DNA of 64,000 bases from Clostridia bacterium. Its GTDB lineage: Bacteria; Bacillota_A; Clostridia; Oscillospirales; CAG-272. Shown here piece by piece: positions 34,412 to 41,402 of the stretch. Position numbers and translations under genes: made by a program. The notes below the pieces were generated by a model. It searched no databases, was not told the origin of the DNA, and saw nothing but the letters and a program-made list of their open reading frames with translations. The stretch spans positions 31,307 through 95,306 of the forward strand of contig JAFTUD010000025.1 in assembly GCA_017466455.1 (NCBI GenBank). Reading direction: 5' to 3'. The number at the start of each line of letters is the position of its first letter. Position 1 is the first letter of the stretch.

Positions 34412-34651
34412 AAAGAAAAGAGATCAGTAGCGAAAAGATTTGATTTAATATAAAAAAGTAAGAGCGTGAAGCATCGAAATCTTAGAGGATATGCTAAATA
34501 AGTCCTGATACGAAAGGAAACAGGATGGCTCCCAGCCGACCGAACACAATAAAAAACGGCTGGATGCTCGGAGATTTTTAGAAGAAAATTGAATAAAACC
34601 AATAAAATTGAATAAAAGCAATCTTAAATAAATGTAACCGCATAAGCGGTT

Positions 34652-34895
34652 GAAAGGTAAGGTTAATCTTCAAATAGTATTGATAAAGTAAACCCATAAA
34701 CCAAATTTAAGAAAGGCAAGGATTTAGCTTTCAAGTAGTATTTTAAGACTCATAAACCCATAAACCCAAAGTGAAAGAAAGGTTAGGGCAAAATCTTCAA
34801 GTAGTATTTAAGGAAAACAAATCATAACCCGATTTTATGAAAGGTAGGATTTAATCTTCAAGTAGTTATTTTGAGATAAAAACCATAAACCAAAG
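34652..34895 (+). repeat. four tandem repeats of about 60 nt in the non-coding transcript
   Basis: Units begin with GAAAGG at 34652, 34711, 34777 and 34839 (spacings 59, 66, 62). Each holds a version of ATCTTCAAGTAGTATT in its first half and CATAAACC or CATAACCC near its end. GG-rich starts and CC-rich ends of each unit could pair, giving four similar stem-loops. Confidence 0.8.
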
Positions 34896-34998
34896 GAAAA
34901 GATACAAATAAAGGAGACGGACCAATGTATTAGGTAGCTCACAGGTAATAGGCGAAAATAATACGAGGTATAGACCAATGTATCGTTAATTAAATAAT

Positions 34999-35030
34999 AA
35001 AAAGCTATCGCATTTGCGATGGCTTTTTTG
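34999..35030. terminator. terminator of the long RNA
   Basis: AAAAAGCTATCGCA and TGCGATGGCTTTTTT form a stem of about 11 bp with one G-U pair around TT; the T run on the plus strand ends the transcript. Confidence 0.85.
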
Positions 35031-35040
35031 TTGGTGTGAA

Positions 35041-35067
35041 AAGGGGAATGTAAAGTGCATTCCCCTT
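35041..35067 (-). terminator. terminator of the small LRR gene (minus strand)
   Basis: AAGGGGAATG / CATTCCCCTT, a perfect 10-bp stem with a 7-nt loop, followed by TTTTC on the minus strand, 6 nt beyond the gene's stop. Confidence 0.7.
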
Positions 35068-35072
35068 GTGTA

Positions 35073-35762
35073 TTATATCAAATTAACCTTAATTCCGTTT
35101 TCCCTTGCGTAACCCTCGGCATAAGAGCCGTTAGGTGTGGTGATGACAAGATTGTTGCACCCCCAAAACGCCTCGTTTCCAATTTCAGTAACGCTACTTG
35201 GAATTACAATGCTTGTTAGAGCTTCGCAACAGGAAAACGCATCCTTGCCAATAGATGTAACGCCGTTTGGAAGCTCAATGCTTGTAAGGCCTTCGCAATC
35301 ACAAAACACACCGTCGCCAATGGAAGAAACACTGTTTGGAAGCGTAACGCTTGTTAAGCCTGCACAATCCTCAAACGCCCAGTCGCCAATAGATGTAACG
35401 CTACTTGGAATTTCAATGATTGTTAGATTTTTGCAATTATAAAACGCATTGTAGCCAATAGAGGTTACGCTATTTGGAATTTTAATGCTTGTAAGACCCT
35501 CGCAACCGTCAAACGCATTGTCGCCAATGAAGGTAACACTGCTTGGAATTTTAATGCTTGTTAGATTTTCACAATCAGAAAACGCGCCTTTGCAAATAGA
35601 TGTAACGCTATTTGGGATTTCAACGCTTGTAAGAGATTTGCAATCATCAAACGCATAATCGTTAATAGAGGTAACACCGTCCGGGATCTTGACGATTTGC
35701 TCGCTTCCGTTATATTCTGTCAAAACGCTGTCTTTAATTACAAAATCGTTAATATTGCTCAT
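35073..35762 (-). CDS. small BspA-like leucine-rich-repeat protein
   Basis: A 229-residue protein starting at the ATG at 35762 (AAAGGAGAG upstream); the longer in-frame version to 35831 overlaps the promoter and is rejected. After a short N-terminal module (NINDFVIKDSVLTEYNGSEQ) come about seven 23-residue repeats of the type LTSIxIPxSVTSIGxxAFxxC, the BspA/TpLRR (LRR_5) pattern. No signal peptide, sortase motif or anchor is visible, so it may be cytosolic or leave by another route. Same N-terminal module as the proteins at 60341 and 62315. Repeat proteins of this kind bind other proteins; the target is unknown. Confidence 0.85.
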   Translation of the reverse strand: MSNINDFVIKDSVLTEYNGSEQIVKIPDGVTSINDYAFDDCKSLTSVEIPNSVTSICKGAFSDCENLTSIKIPSSVTFIGDNAFDGCEGLTSIKIPNSVTSIGYNAFYNCKNLTIIEIPSSVTSIGDWAFEDCAGLTSVTLPNSVSSIGDGVFCDCEGLTSIELPNGVTSIGKDAFSCCEALTSIVIPSSVTEIGNEAFWGCNNLVITTPNGSYAEGYARENGIKVNLI

Positions 35763-35802
35763 TTTTTCTCTCCTTTTGATTTGAAAAGCATTCGTTGATT
35801 TT

Positions 35803-35831
35803 ATTGTAGCACACAAATAAACTATTGTCAA
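35803..35831 (-). promoter_or_regulatory. promoter for the small LRR gene (minus strand)
   Basis: On the minus strand: TTGACA, 17-nt spacer, TACAAT preceded by TGC (extended -10). Confidence 0.7.
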
Positions 35832-36141
35832 TTAAAACATGTGAGAAAAAGCAAGCCTTAGTGCCACTTCGTGGCGAGGGCGCACCCCAAGGGGAAAAGT
35901 AAGTTGTCGGTGGAGTAGGTAGCCATATTCAAGCAGAAAATCTGAGATTCGCAAGTCAAGGGGAAATAACATATCACCACAAAAAGTAGCCATATTCAAG
36001 CAGAATCTGAGAGGCTTTTTGCGTTGCAAAAAGAGCTTCGCTCGGCTTATATGTGCAAGCACCTAACGCCTTACGCTCGCTTACGCACTCAATTCGTGGC
36101 AAAGCCACGAAGCTGAGTTCGAATCAAACAGATTCCGCAAC
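35832..36141. repeat. tRNA-Ser 3'-end fragments and short hairpin cluster
   Basis: No gene. The phrase GTAGCCATATTCAAGCAGAA occurs twice (about 35920 and 35986), each running into GCAGAAAATCTGAGATTCG or GCAGAATCTGAG, the complement of the tRNA-Ser 3' end. A further copy in the opposite direction (CTGAGTTCGAATC then CAGATTCCGC) lies at about 36111-36140. Hairpins GCCAC-TTC-GTGGC, CTTTTTGC-GTT-GCAAAAAG and TCGTGGC-AAA-GCCACGA are interspersed. This looks like the scar of repeated integration or recombination at the tRNA. Confidence 0.6.
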
Positions 36142-36170
36142 AAAAAAGAGCATCAAACGATGCTCCTTTT
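36142..36170 (-). terminator. terminator of tRNA-Ser (minus strand)
   Basis: GAGCATC and GATGCTC pair around a 4-nt loop, with A and T runs on both sides, directly after the encoded CCA. Confidence 0.85.
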
Positions 36171-36173
36171 TGT

Positions 36174-36264
36174 TGGCGCAGAATCTGAGATTCGAACTCA
36201 GGAACCCTGTTACAGGTTACACGATTTCCAATCGTGCGCCCTCGACCAGCTAGGCGAATTCTGC
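36174..36264 (-). tRNA. tRNA-Ser (anticodon GGA)
   Basis: Minus strand. Acceptor arms GCAGAAT / ATTCTGC pair perfectly; anticodon stem CACGA / TCGTG encloses TTGGAAA with GGA in the anticodon position; a long variable arm (AACC...GGTT) marks a class II tRNA; T arm CTGAG-TTCGAAT-CTCAG; discriminator G and an encoded CCA. Reads UCC/UCU serine codons. Own promoter (36298-36326) and terminator. Confidence 0.95.
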
Positions 36265-36297
36265 ATATTGCGGTCAAACTCCGTTCAACCGCTTAGT

Positions 36298-36326
36298 AGT
36301 ATAACATACATTCTTTGAAAAATCAA
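36298..36326 (-). promoter_or_regulatory. promoter of tRNA-Ser (minus strand)
   Basis: On the minus strand: TTGATT, 17-nt spacer, TATACT preceded by TGT (extended -10); start point about 36291. Confidence 0.7.
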
Positions 36327-36386
36327 GTACTTTGCAAAAAATATTTATTTCAATTTAGTGCGCCGTACCGCCATGTAAGGCATTGA

Positions 36387-36620
36387 TTATTTCTTAGCCT
36401 CAAGCCACTTTTGCGCGCTTGCCTTGTACTTCATTGTGATGCTCTCACCTGTGTACTTTGACTCGCTTCCGCCGTTGGTGTAGAGGAAATATGTTCCGTC
36501 ATCAGTAACATAAAGTGTTTCTTCGTATCCGCAAGGGTCACCAAAGCAACCGTATGTGCGCTTCTCAACGATTGTAGCGCTCTCTGTGTCAAGAAGTCTT
36601 CCGCGTACCTCTTTCTTCAT
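36387..36620 (-). CDS. small conserved hypothetical protein
   Basis: A 77-residue protein; the start is the ATG at 36620 after AAAGGGGGG, not the upstream in-frame ATG. The pattern VRGRLLDTESATIVEKRTY then EETLYVTDDGTYFLYTNGG resembles small proteins of Firmicutes mobile elements and chromosomes that share KKxVxGxxYDTxTA and ETLYxxxxGxxFLxxxGG. Two cysteines lie in the middle. Function unknown. It has its own promoter and is separate from the azlCD genes downstream of the same strand's operon. Confidence 0.7.
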   Translation of the reverse strand: MKKEVRGRLLDTESATIVEKRTYGCFGDPCGYEETLYVTDDGTYFLYTNGGSESKYTGESITMKYKASAQKWLEAKK

Positions 36621-36655
36621 TTCTGTCCCCCCTTTTTTAACTAATTTACTACTAA

Positions 36656-36684
36656 ATATTATCATACGCACACTAATTTGTCAA
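36656..36684 (-). promoter_or_regulatory. promoter of the small hypothetical gene (minus strand)
   Basis: On the minus strand: TTGACA, 17-nt spacer, TAATAT preceded by TGA (extended -10). Confidence 0.65.
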
Positions 36685-36794
36685 TAGGTAATTTTTGTAG
36701 AAATTTAGCTAAATTTAACGACATTTTAATGCAATTTAACAAAAAAGACAAGAAATTAGAAAAATTTAACGCAAATTAAAGAAAAATTCGTTTA

Positions 36795-37121
36795 TCAAAG
36801 CACAAAGCCGTTCGCAAAGGTCAGAGCGTAAATTCCCATAAGCGCAAGCACGGAAAGCACAACGACAAGCGCGCTTGGAATTTTCTTGAAAAGCGAGAGT
36901 ATTACCGCGACAAGCCCGCCAACTGCACCAATCCACCAACGCTCGCCGTCAACACTGAGAATAGATGGGAAAATAAGCGCGGTCATAGCAGTGTAGGGGA
37001 TAAGATTTAGGAACTTTTTCGCCCGTGAGCCAAGCGTTACCTTATCAAGCAAAAACGACGGTAAAATTCTCGGAATGTAGGTGACCACCATCATTAAAAC
37101 CGCTAAAAGAATGTAATTCAT
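36795..37121 (-). CDS. azlD: AzlD-family branched-chain amino acid transport protein
   Basis: A 108-residue membrane protein with about four hydrophobic segments, including YIPRILPSFLL and FLNLIPYTAMTALIFPSIL, typical of AzlD. It overlaps azlC by 4 nt. Together AzlC and AzlD export branched-chain amino acids or analogues such as azaleucine. Last gene of the long minus-strand series. Confidence 0.9.
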   Translation of the reverse strand: MNYILLAVLMMVVTYIPRILPSFLLDKVTLGSRAKKFLNLIPYTAMTALIFPSILSVDGERWWIGAVGGLVAVILSLFKKIPSALVVVLSVLALMGIYALTFANGFVL

Positions 37122-37819
37122 GCGCCCACCTCCTCATCCTTGACAAAGAACACACCGACAAACGATGCTACAAGAGATGAAATTATAATAGCCCATGACT
37201 GTGCGCTCTCGGGGAGCAAAAGAGTGAGGACTGTGTTTAAAATTGCGGTAAACGCGATAAGAATAACGAGCCTTGCGCTCCTTTTTACACTCGGAACTAA
37301 GAGCGAAATAAATAACGCGTAAAGCGCAATTCCAAGCGCATCGGACACCACCGAGGGGATAAGCATGCTGATAAACGCACCGAGAACAGTTCCAAGCACC
37401 CATGAGCCGTATGTTACGGTAAGAATACCGAAAAGATAAGGGACAGTACATTCCTGCTCGGGCGTTGCCGAAATTATCGCAAAGGACTCATCGGTTATTC
37501 CGTTTGCGGTAGTCAGCTTTTGCGCAGTCGTCGTCTTGCCGACCTTTTTCATTATGTAAGAGCCCATAATTACATGCCGTAGATTGAACACGAATGTGCC
37601 GACCACAACCGATATCATTGTAGCTCCGCTTGTAATCATACCTATTGCCATGATTTGGCTTCCGCCCGCAAAAACGAGTGTTGACATAAGTATAATTTCA
37701 AGGCGTGAAAGTCCTGCCTCGGACGCCATCACCGCAAAGGCAATAGCAACGGGCAAATATCCGAGAATAACGGGCAGAGAGGCTTTCGCCCCCTTCAAAT
37801 ATTGTGAAAGCGTAGTCAT
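37118..37819 (-). CDS. azlC: AzlC-family permease
   Basis: A 233-residue membrane protein with the AzlC hallmarks GYLPVAIAFAVMASEAGLS and VFAGGSQIMAIGMI, then FVFNLRHVIMGSYI. It is the larger subunit of the AzlCD exporter. It starts 18 nt after rsmG ends; a purine-rich TAGGAAA precedes the ATG. Confidence 0.92.
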   Translation of the reverse strand: MTTLSQYLKGAKASLPVILGYLPVAIAFAVMASEAGLSRLEIILMSTLVFAGGSQIMAIGMITSGATMISVVVGTFVFNLRHVIMGSYIMKKVGKTTTAQKLTTANGITDESFAIISATPEQECTVPYLFGILTVTYGSWVLGTVLGAFISMLIPSVVSDALGIALYALFISLLVPSVKRSARLVILIAFTAILNTVLTLLLPESAQSWAIIISSLVASFVGVFFVKDEEVGA

Positions 37820-37837
37820 TTATTTCCTATCTAACCG

Positions 37838-38563
37838 TCAAAGCGGTTTTTTTGAAATCTGAGAGTTGTTGCGTGGGTATTTTTTGGGGGTAGGTGCTTG
37901 CTTTTTGATGATTATTATAGCTCTTGAAAGCTCCTCATTACCGTCACTTAGTGTGTAATAAATCACATCCTCAACCACACCGCCAAGCGTTGTAATCGCA
38001 TTTTGAGCCTCATCAAGCTCAAGCGGTGCGCTGAGCGACTTCATAGCGATAAAGCGCCCGCCAACCTTGACAAGCGGTAAGCAAAGCTCACAAATCAAAT
38101 TGAGCCTGCCAACGCCCCTTGCGCACGCGACATCAAAGCTCTCACGGTATTGCTCATCTGCGCCAAGCTCCTCGGCGCGGATATTAGATGATGAAACATT
38201 GTCAAGCCCAAGCATTAAGGCACAGCTCTGCACATAAATTACCTTCTTAGTAACGCTGTCAAGCCCCAAAACGCTCACATCCCCCCTCGCAATAGCAAGC
38301 GGAAGGGTAGGAAAGCCACCGCCACAGCCGACATCAATGACCCTTGCGTCCTTGCCGATAAACGGCACAATAGCGAGCGAGTCAACAAAGTGCTTTAAAA
38401 TAACTCCGTCCTCATCGGTAATGGCAGTAAGATTAAGATGCTCATTTACCTTTATCATATGATGAAATAACGCCTCAAGCGTTTTCGCATTCTCCTCGGA
38501 GATAATTTCGCGAGTAGCATCGTTCCTGTTTGCAACCGATAATAATTTTTCAGTAAAATTCAT
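37838..38563 (-). CDS. rsmG: 16S rRNA (guanine527-N7)-methyltransferase RsmG
   Basis: A 241-residue SAM-dependent methyltransferase that modifies G527 of 16S rRNA. Start at the ATG at 38563 with GAGGG upstream; the frame extends further into rluD, which is rejected. SAM motif VIDVGCGGGFPTLPLAI near residue 70, then ARGVGRLNLICEL and AMKS. NLTAITDEDGVILKHFVDSL is the family signature near 43. The basic tail after about 215 is longer than usual. Confidence 0.93.
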   Translation of the reverse strand: MNFTEKLLSVANRNDATREIISEENAKTLEALFHHMIKVNEHLNLTAITDEDGVILKHFVDSLAIVPFIGKDARVIDVGCGGGFPTLPLAIARGDVSVLGLDSVTKKVIYVQSCALMLGLDNVSSSNIRAEELGADEQYRESFDVACARGVGRLNLICELCLPLVKVGGRFIAMKSLSAPLELDEAQNAITTLGGVVEDVIYYTLSDGNEELSRAIIIIKKQAPTPKKYPRNNSQISKKPL

Positions 38564-38597
38564 TAAAAACCCTCGTTTATTAGATACATTCCCGTGC

Positions 38598-39512
38598 TTA
38601 TTGATTTTCAAGCAGGGTAAGAAGCTTCTTGAAATTGCTTGGAAGCTCACATTCAAAGTGCATAATTTCCCCCGTTTTCGGGTGAGGGAAGCTAAGCTCC
38701 TTAGCATGCAGGCATTGACCGTCAAGATATTTTGCGTGCGCCCTCTCAAACGGAGTTTTTCCACCGCCATAGACCGTGTCCCCGATAATAGGATGACCTA
38801 TGTGCGAGGTATGTACCCTTATTTGATGCGTACGACCCGTTTCAAGGTTGAATTTAACATATGAAAACGCGCCAAGCTCCGAAATCAGCTCATAATGCGT
38901 AATTGCTTCCTTACCGCCTGCAACAACCGCCATGCGCTTCCTGTCCACAGGGTGCCTTGCAATCGGAGCATTCACCGTACCCTGTGGCTCTTTTAGCCTA
39001 CCTGTAACAATCGCATGATAGGTCCTTTTAATTCCGTGGTCCTTAAGAAGCGAGGACAAAAATATGTGCGCACTATCAGTCTTGGCAACGACTAAAAGCC
39101 CGCTTGTGTCCTTGTCAATTCTATGAACAATACCGGGGCGCACAACTCCGTTTATCCCCGATAACGAGTTCTTACAATGGTAAAGCAGAGCATTTACGAG
39201 CGTACCGCTTTCATTTCCGACCGCAGGGTGGACAACCATTCCCGACGGCTTGTTAATAACAATTATATCATCGTCCTCGTAAACGATGTCAAGCGGAATA
39301 TTCTCCGCCTCAAGCGAAAGCTCCTTTATCGGCATTTCGCCAATTTCAAGCGTGTCGCCAAGGCGCATGCGATAATTCTTCGCCACAGCCCTGCCGTTTA
39401 CAAGCACATATCCGTTTTCAATAAGGACCTGCGCGCCCGAGCGAGAGCCACCGTTTACCTCGGAAACGATGACATCAAGGCGCTTGCCCACCTCAAGCTC
39501 ATTTATCGTCAT
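38598..39512 (-). CDS. rluD: RluA/RluD-family 23S rRNA pseudouridine synthase
   Basis: A 304-residue protein with an N-terminal S4 RNA-binding domain (RLDVIVSEVNGGSRSGAQVLI) and a synthase domain with INKPSGMVVHP, the catalytic HRIDKDTSGL, and LETGRTHQIRVH. Members isomerise uridines in 23S rRNA helix 69 and elsewhere. It overlaps lspA by 14 nt, the common lspA-rluD gene order of Firmicutes. Confidence 0.92.
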   Translation of the reverse strand: MTINELEVGKRLDVIVSEVNGGSRSGAQVLIENGYVLVNGRAVAKNYRMRLGDTLEIGEMPIKELSLEAENIPLDIVYEDDDIIVINKPSGMVVHPAVGNESGTLVNALLYHCKNSLSGINGVVRPGIVHRIDKDTSGLLVVAKTDSAHIFLSSLLKDHGIKRTYHAIVTGRLKEPQGTVNAPIARHPVDRKRMAVVAGGKEAITHYELISELGAFSYVKFNLETGRTHQIRVHTSHIGHPIIGDTVYGGGKTPFERAHAKYLDGQCLHAKELSFPHPKTGEIMHFECELPSNFKKLLTLLENQ

Positions 39513-40008
39513 TTGCCGTACCCTGTGCCTTTTTTAGCCTATATTCCTTAACCATATCAAGCAAAATGCCAAATACCGCAAGGAACACTCCAACGCAAAC
39601 GCAGGAGTCCGCAACATTGAATACCCACGGGAAGAAGTCGTTAAATACCGTTACATGTATCATATCAATGACCTCACCAAGAAAAGTGCGGTCTATCATA
39701 TTTCCAATTCCACCGCCAATGACAAGCGCAAGAGCTATTTTAGTCAAGCGACTGTCCTTGCTGAATTTAAAAAGATATACGGAAACGAGCGAAATTCCAA
39801 CGATGGAGAATAGAAGAAAAATCCATCTTTGGTCGGAAAGCAAGCCAAATGCCATGCCTGCGTTTCGTATATGCGTAATTTCAAGCACGCCGTCAAGCAC
39901 GACAATTTCCTCACCTATCGGAAGGTTGAAGTAAACTATCCATTTTGTCAGCTGGTCAAGCCCGATAGCGCCAACGATAACTAAAATCAGTGTAACAAAA
40001 AATGGCAT
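39499..40008 (-). CDS. lspA: lipoprotein signal peptidase (signal peptidase II)
   Basis: A 169-residue inner-membrane aspartyl protease that cleaves prolipoprotein signal peptides. About four membrane segments are visible. Conserved blocks: IRNAGMAFGL, GGGIGNMIDR, the catalytic aspartates in GEVIDMI and FNVADSCVCVG. AAGGGGGA precedes the ATG. It implies lipoproteins elsewhere in the genome. Confidence 0.93.
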   Translation of the reverse strand: MPFFVTLILVIVGAIGLDQLTKWIVYFNLPIGEEIVVLDGVLEITHIRNAGMAFGLLSDQRWIFLLFSIVGISLVSVYLFKFSKDSRLTKIALALVIGGGIGNMIDRTFLGEVIDMIHVTVFNDFFPWVFNVADSCVCVGVFLAVFGILLDMVKEYRLKKAQGTANDDK

Positions 40009-40076
40009 AAATCCCCCTTAAAAAATTACAAAAAAGCGGACAATGTATCAAAAAACCGTATAAATAAGTCCGCCCC

Positions 40077-40343
40077 TTAAAGAATCATAAGAATAAATCT
40101 TTGCACAACCGAGATAAGAATTACCACCGCTAAAAACGAAAGGTCAAGCGGACATCTCCTTGCAAAGCTCCAACGCATGAACATACTGCGTACGGGTCTT
40201 AAAATCGGCTCGGTGATTCTGTAAAAGAACAGGTAAATTCTCGTGTCCCTTGCCGATGGAATAAACGAGCATATAGCGAGGGCAAGCATACAAAAATCAA
40301 CAACCGATAAAAAGTAGTAAATTATAAGCAAAAGAGTCGTCAT
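40077..40343 (-). CDS. YggT-family membrane protein
   Basis: An 88-residue protein with two hydrophobic segments separated by FYRITEPILRPVRSMF, the YggT signature. It overlaps sepF by 4 nt. YggT-like proteins sit in division gene clusters of Firmicutes and may help membrane tethering of the divisome; the exact role is not established. Confidence 0.88.
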   Translation of the reverse strand: MTTLLLIIYYFLSVVDFCMLALAICSFIPSARDTRIYLFFYRITEPILRPVRSMFMRWSFARRCPLDLSFLAVVILISVVQRFILMIL

Positions 40344-40732
40344 AGGTCAGAAAATGTGTCATCTCCGCCGTCATCGTCATCAAAAATCACGCCACCCACA
40401 TCAACATCGCGGGGTGCGATGAAGTATGAGCTGCTTGACGCCTTCTTGATAGTCGCATTGAGCGCATAGGCAGCTCCTGCAATGAAGTCAATCATTCTTC
40501 GGCGAAGCGCGCCGTCAACATCCTCAAGATTGAGTAGCACGGTCTTGCCCTCAACAAGATAGTCGCCCGCTGTCAGTATTTGACCGAACTGCGAGGGCTT
40601 AACAACCTTTAATTCAATGTTAGATCCGCCGATAGAGAGTGAGGCGCCGTCGTTTCCGTCAAGCCCAAGCCCGTCATCATCATCGTCCAAATCGTCAAAA
40701 TCAAGCTTCTTTCCAAATCCAAAAATTCCCAT
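40340..40732 (-). CDS. sepF: cell division protein SepF
   Basis: A 130-residue protein that anchors and bundles FtsZ at the membrane. Start at MGIFGFGKK (40732), the usual SepF N-terminus, with AAAGGAAA upstream; an in-frame start 7 codons earlier overlaps yggS and is rejected. A very acidic linker (DDLDDDDDGLG) leads to the SepF core with VKPSQFGQ, VLLNLEDVDGALRRRMIDF and the AYALNATI segment. The acidic C-terminus (DDDDGGDD) is unusual. Confidence 0.92.
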   Translation of the reverse strand: MGIFGFGKKLDFDDLDDDDDGLGLDGNDGASLSIGGSNIELKVVKPSQFGQILTAGDYLVEGKTVLLNLEDVDGALRRRMIDFIAGAAYALNATIKKASSSSYFIAPRDVDVGGVIFDDDDGGDDTFSDL

Positions 40733-40733
40733 A

Positions 40734-41402
40734 TCAGTATTTCCTTTCTCCAAAAATCCTACTACCTACACGCACAAGCGTTGCTCCTGCCTCGATAGCA
40801 TATTCATAGCTTTCACTCATTCCCATTGAGAGAATGGCGTCCTTATCATCTTTAAAAAGCTCGTCAAAGAGCGATTTTGTCAGCCCAAAATATTTTAAAT
40901 ATTCCTCTTTCGTGTCGCACCTTGGAGCCATAGTCATAAGCCCGCGCACACGCACAAACTCAAGACCCTTAATTTCATCAAGCAGAGCCTTAACATCCTC
41001 GGGCATAGCACCGCTTTTGTTTTCCTCTCGCCCGCTATTAACCTCAATAAGAATGTCCATAACCTTGCCGATTTTGGCGCACTGCCTGTTGATTTCCTTA
41101 GCAAGAGAGAGTTTGTCAACCGAGTGAATCAGGTCAACCTTGTCGTAAATATATTTTACCTTGTTCGTTTGAAGCGTGCCTATAAAATGCACACTCGCGC
41201 GCTTGTCATAGCCCTCATATTTTTCACAAAGCTCGTTTACCCTGTTCTCGCCTATCGTATTACAGCCAAGCGAGATAAGATAATTTATGTCCTCAACGGT
41301 TTGCGTTTTCGTAGCGGCAAGCAATGTGACATTTTTACCGCCAAGCGCCTTAATCCTTTCGCAAACGGCGCCATAGCCTGCCTTAATTGTATCAAAGCTC
41401 AT
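40734..41402 (-). CDS. YggS/PROSC-family pyridoxal-phosphate homeostasis protein
   Basis: A 222-residue PLP-binding protein: VTLLAATKTQ with the PLP lysine near residue 31, IGENRVNEL, HFIGTLQTNK, GLMTMAP and the final VRVGSRIFGERKY. Family members buffer PLP and affect amino acid metabolism. It overlaps the miaA end by 11 nt and its stop lies one base beyond the sepF start. Confidence 0.92.
   Translation of the reverse strand: MSFDTIKAGYGAVCERIKALGGKNVTLLAATKTQTVEDINYLISLGCNTIGENRVNELCEKYEGYDKRASVHFIGTLQTNKVKYIYDKVDLIHSVDKLSLAKEINRQCAKIGKVMDILIEVNSGREENKSGAMPEDVKALLDEIKGLEFVRVRGLMTMAPRCDTKEEYLKYFGLTKSLFDELFKDDKDAILSMGMSESYEYAIEAGATLVRVGSRIFGERKY

Larger units (their letters stand above)
34124..35030 (+). 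ncRNA. candidate large structured non-coding RNA, about 0.9 kb
   Basis: Bounded by the promoter at 34089-34117 and a strong terminator at 34999-35030. No ORF of 60 residues lies on the plus strand. Local hairpins are visible: TTGAG...CTCAA near 34281-34302, CCTG...CAGG at 34504-34524, CCAGCCG...CGGCTGG at 34532-34563, ACCGC-ATAA-GCGGT at 34637-34650. Four repeats of about 60 nt occupy 34652-34895, and GACCAATGTAT occurs twice near the 3' end. Size, ornate pairing and a nearby tRNA recall the OLE/ROOL/GOLLD class of large bacterial RNAs, but I cannot assign it. One possible 22-codon ORF (34343) with AAGGAGG lies inside. Confidence 0.65.

Noticed and set aside
34652..34895. possible CRISPR array in the non-coding transcript
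   Set aside because: Only four units; similarity is spread through the whole unit rather than alternating exact repeats and unique spacers; no cas genes.
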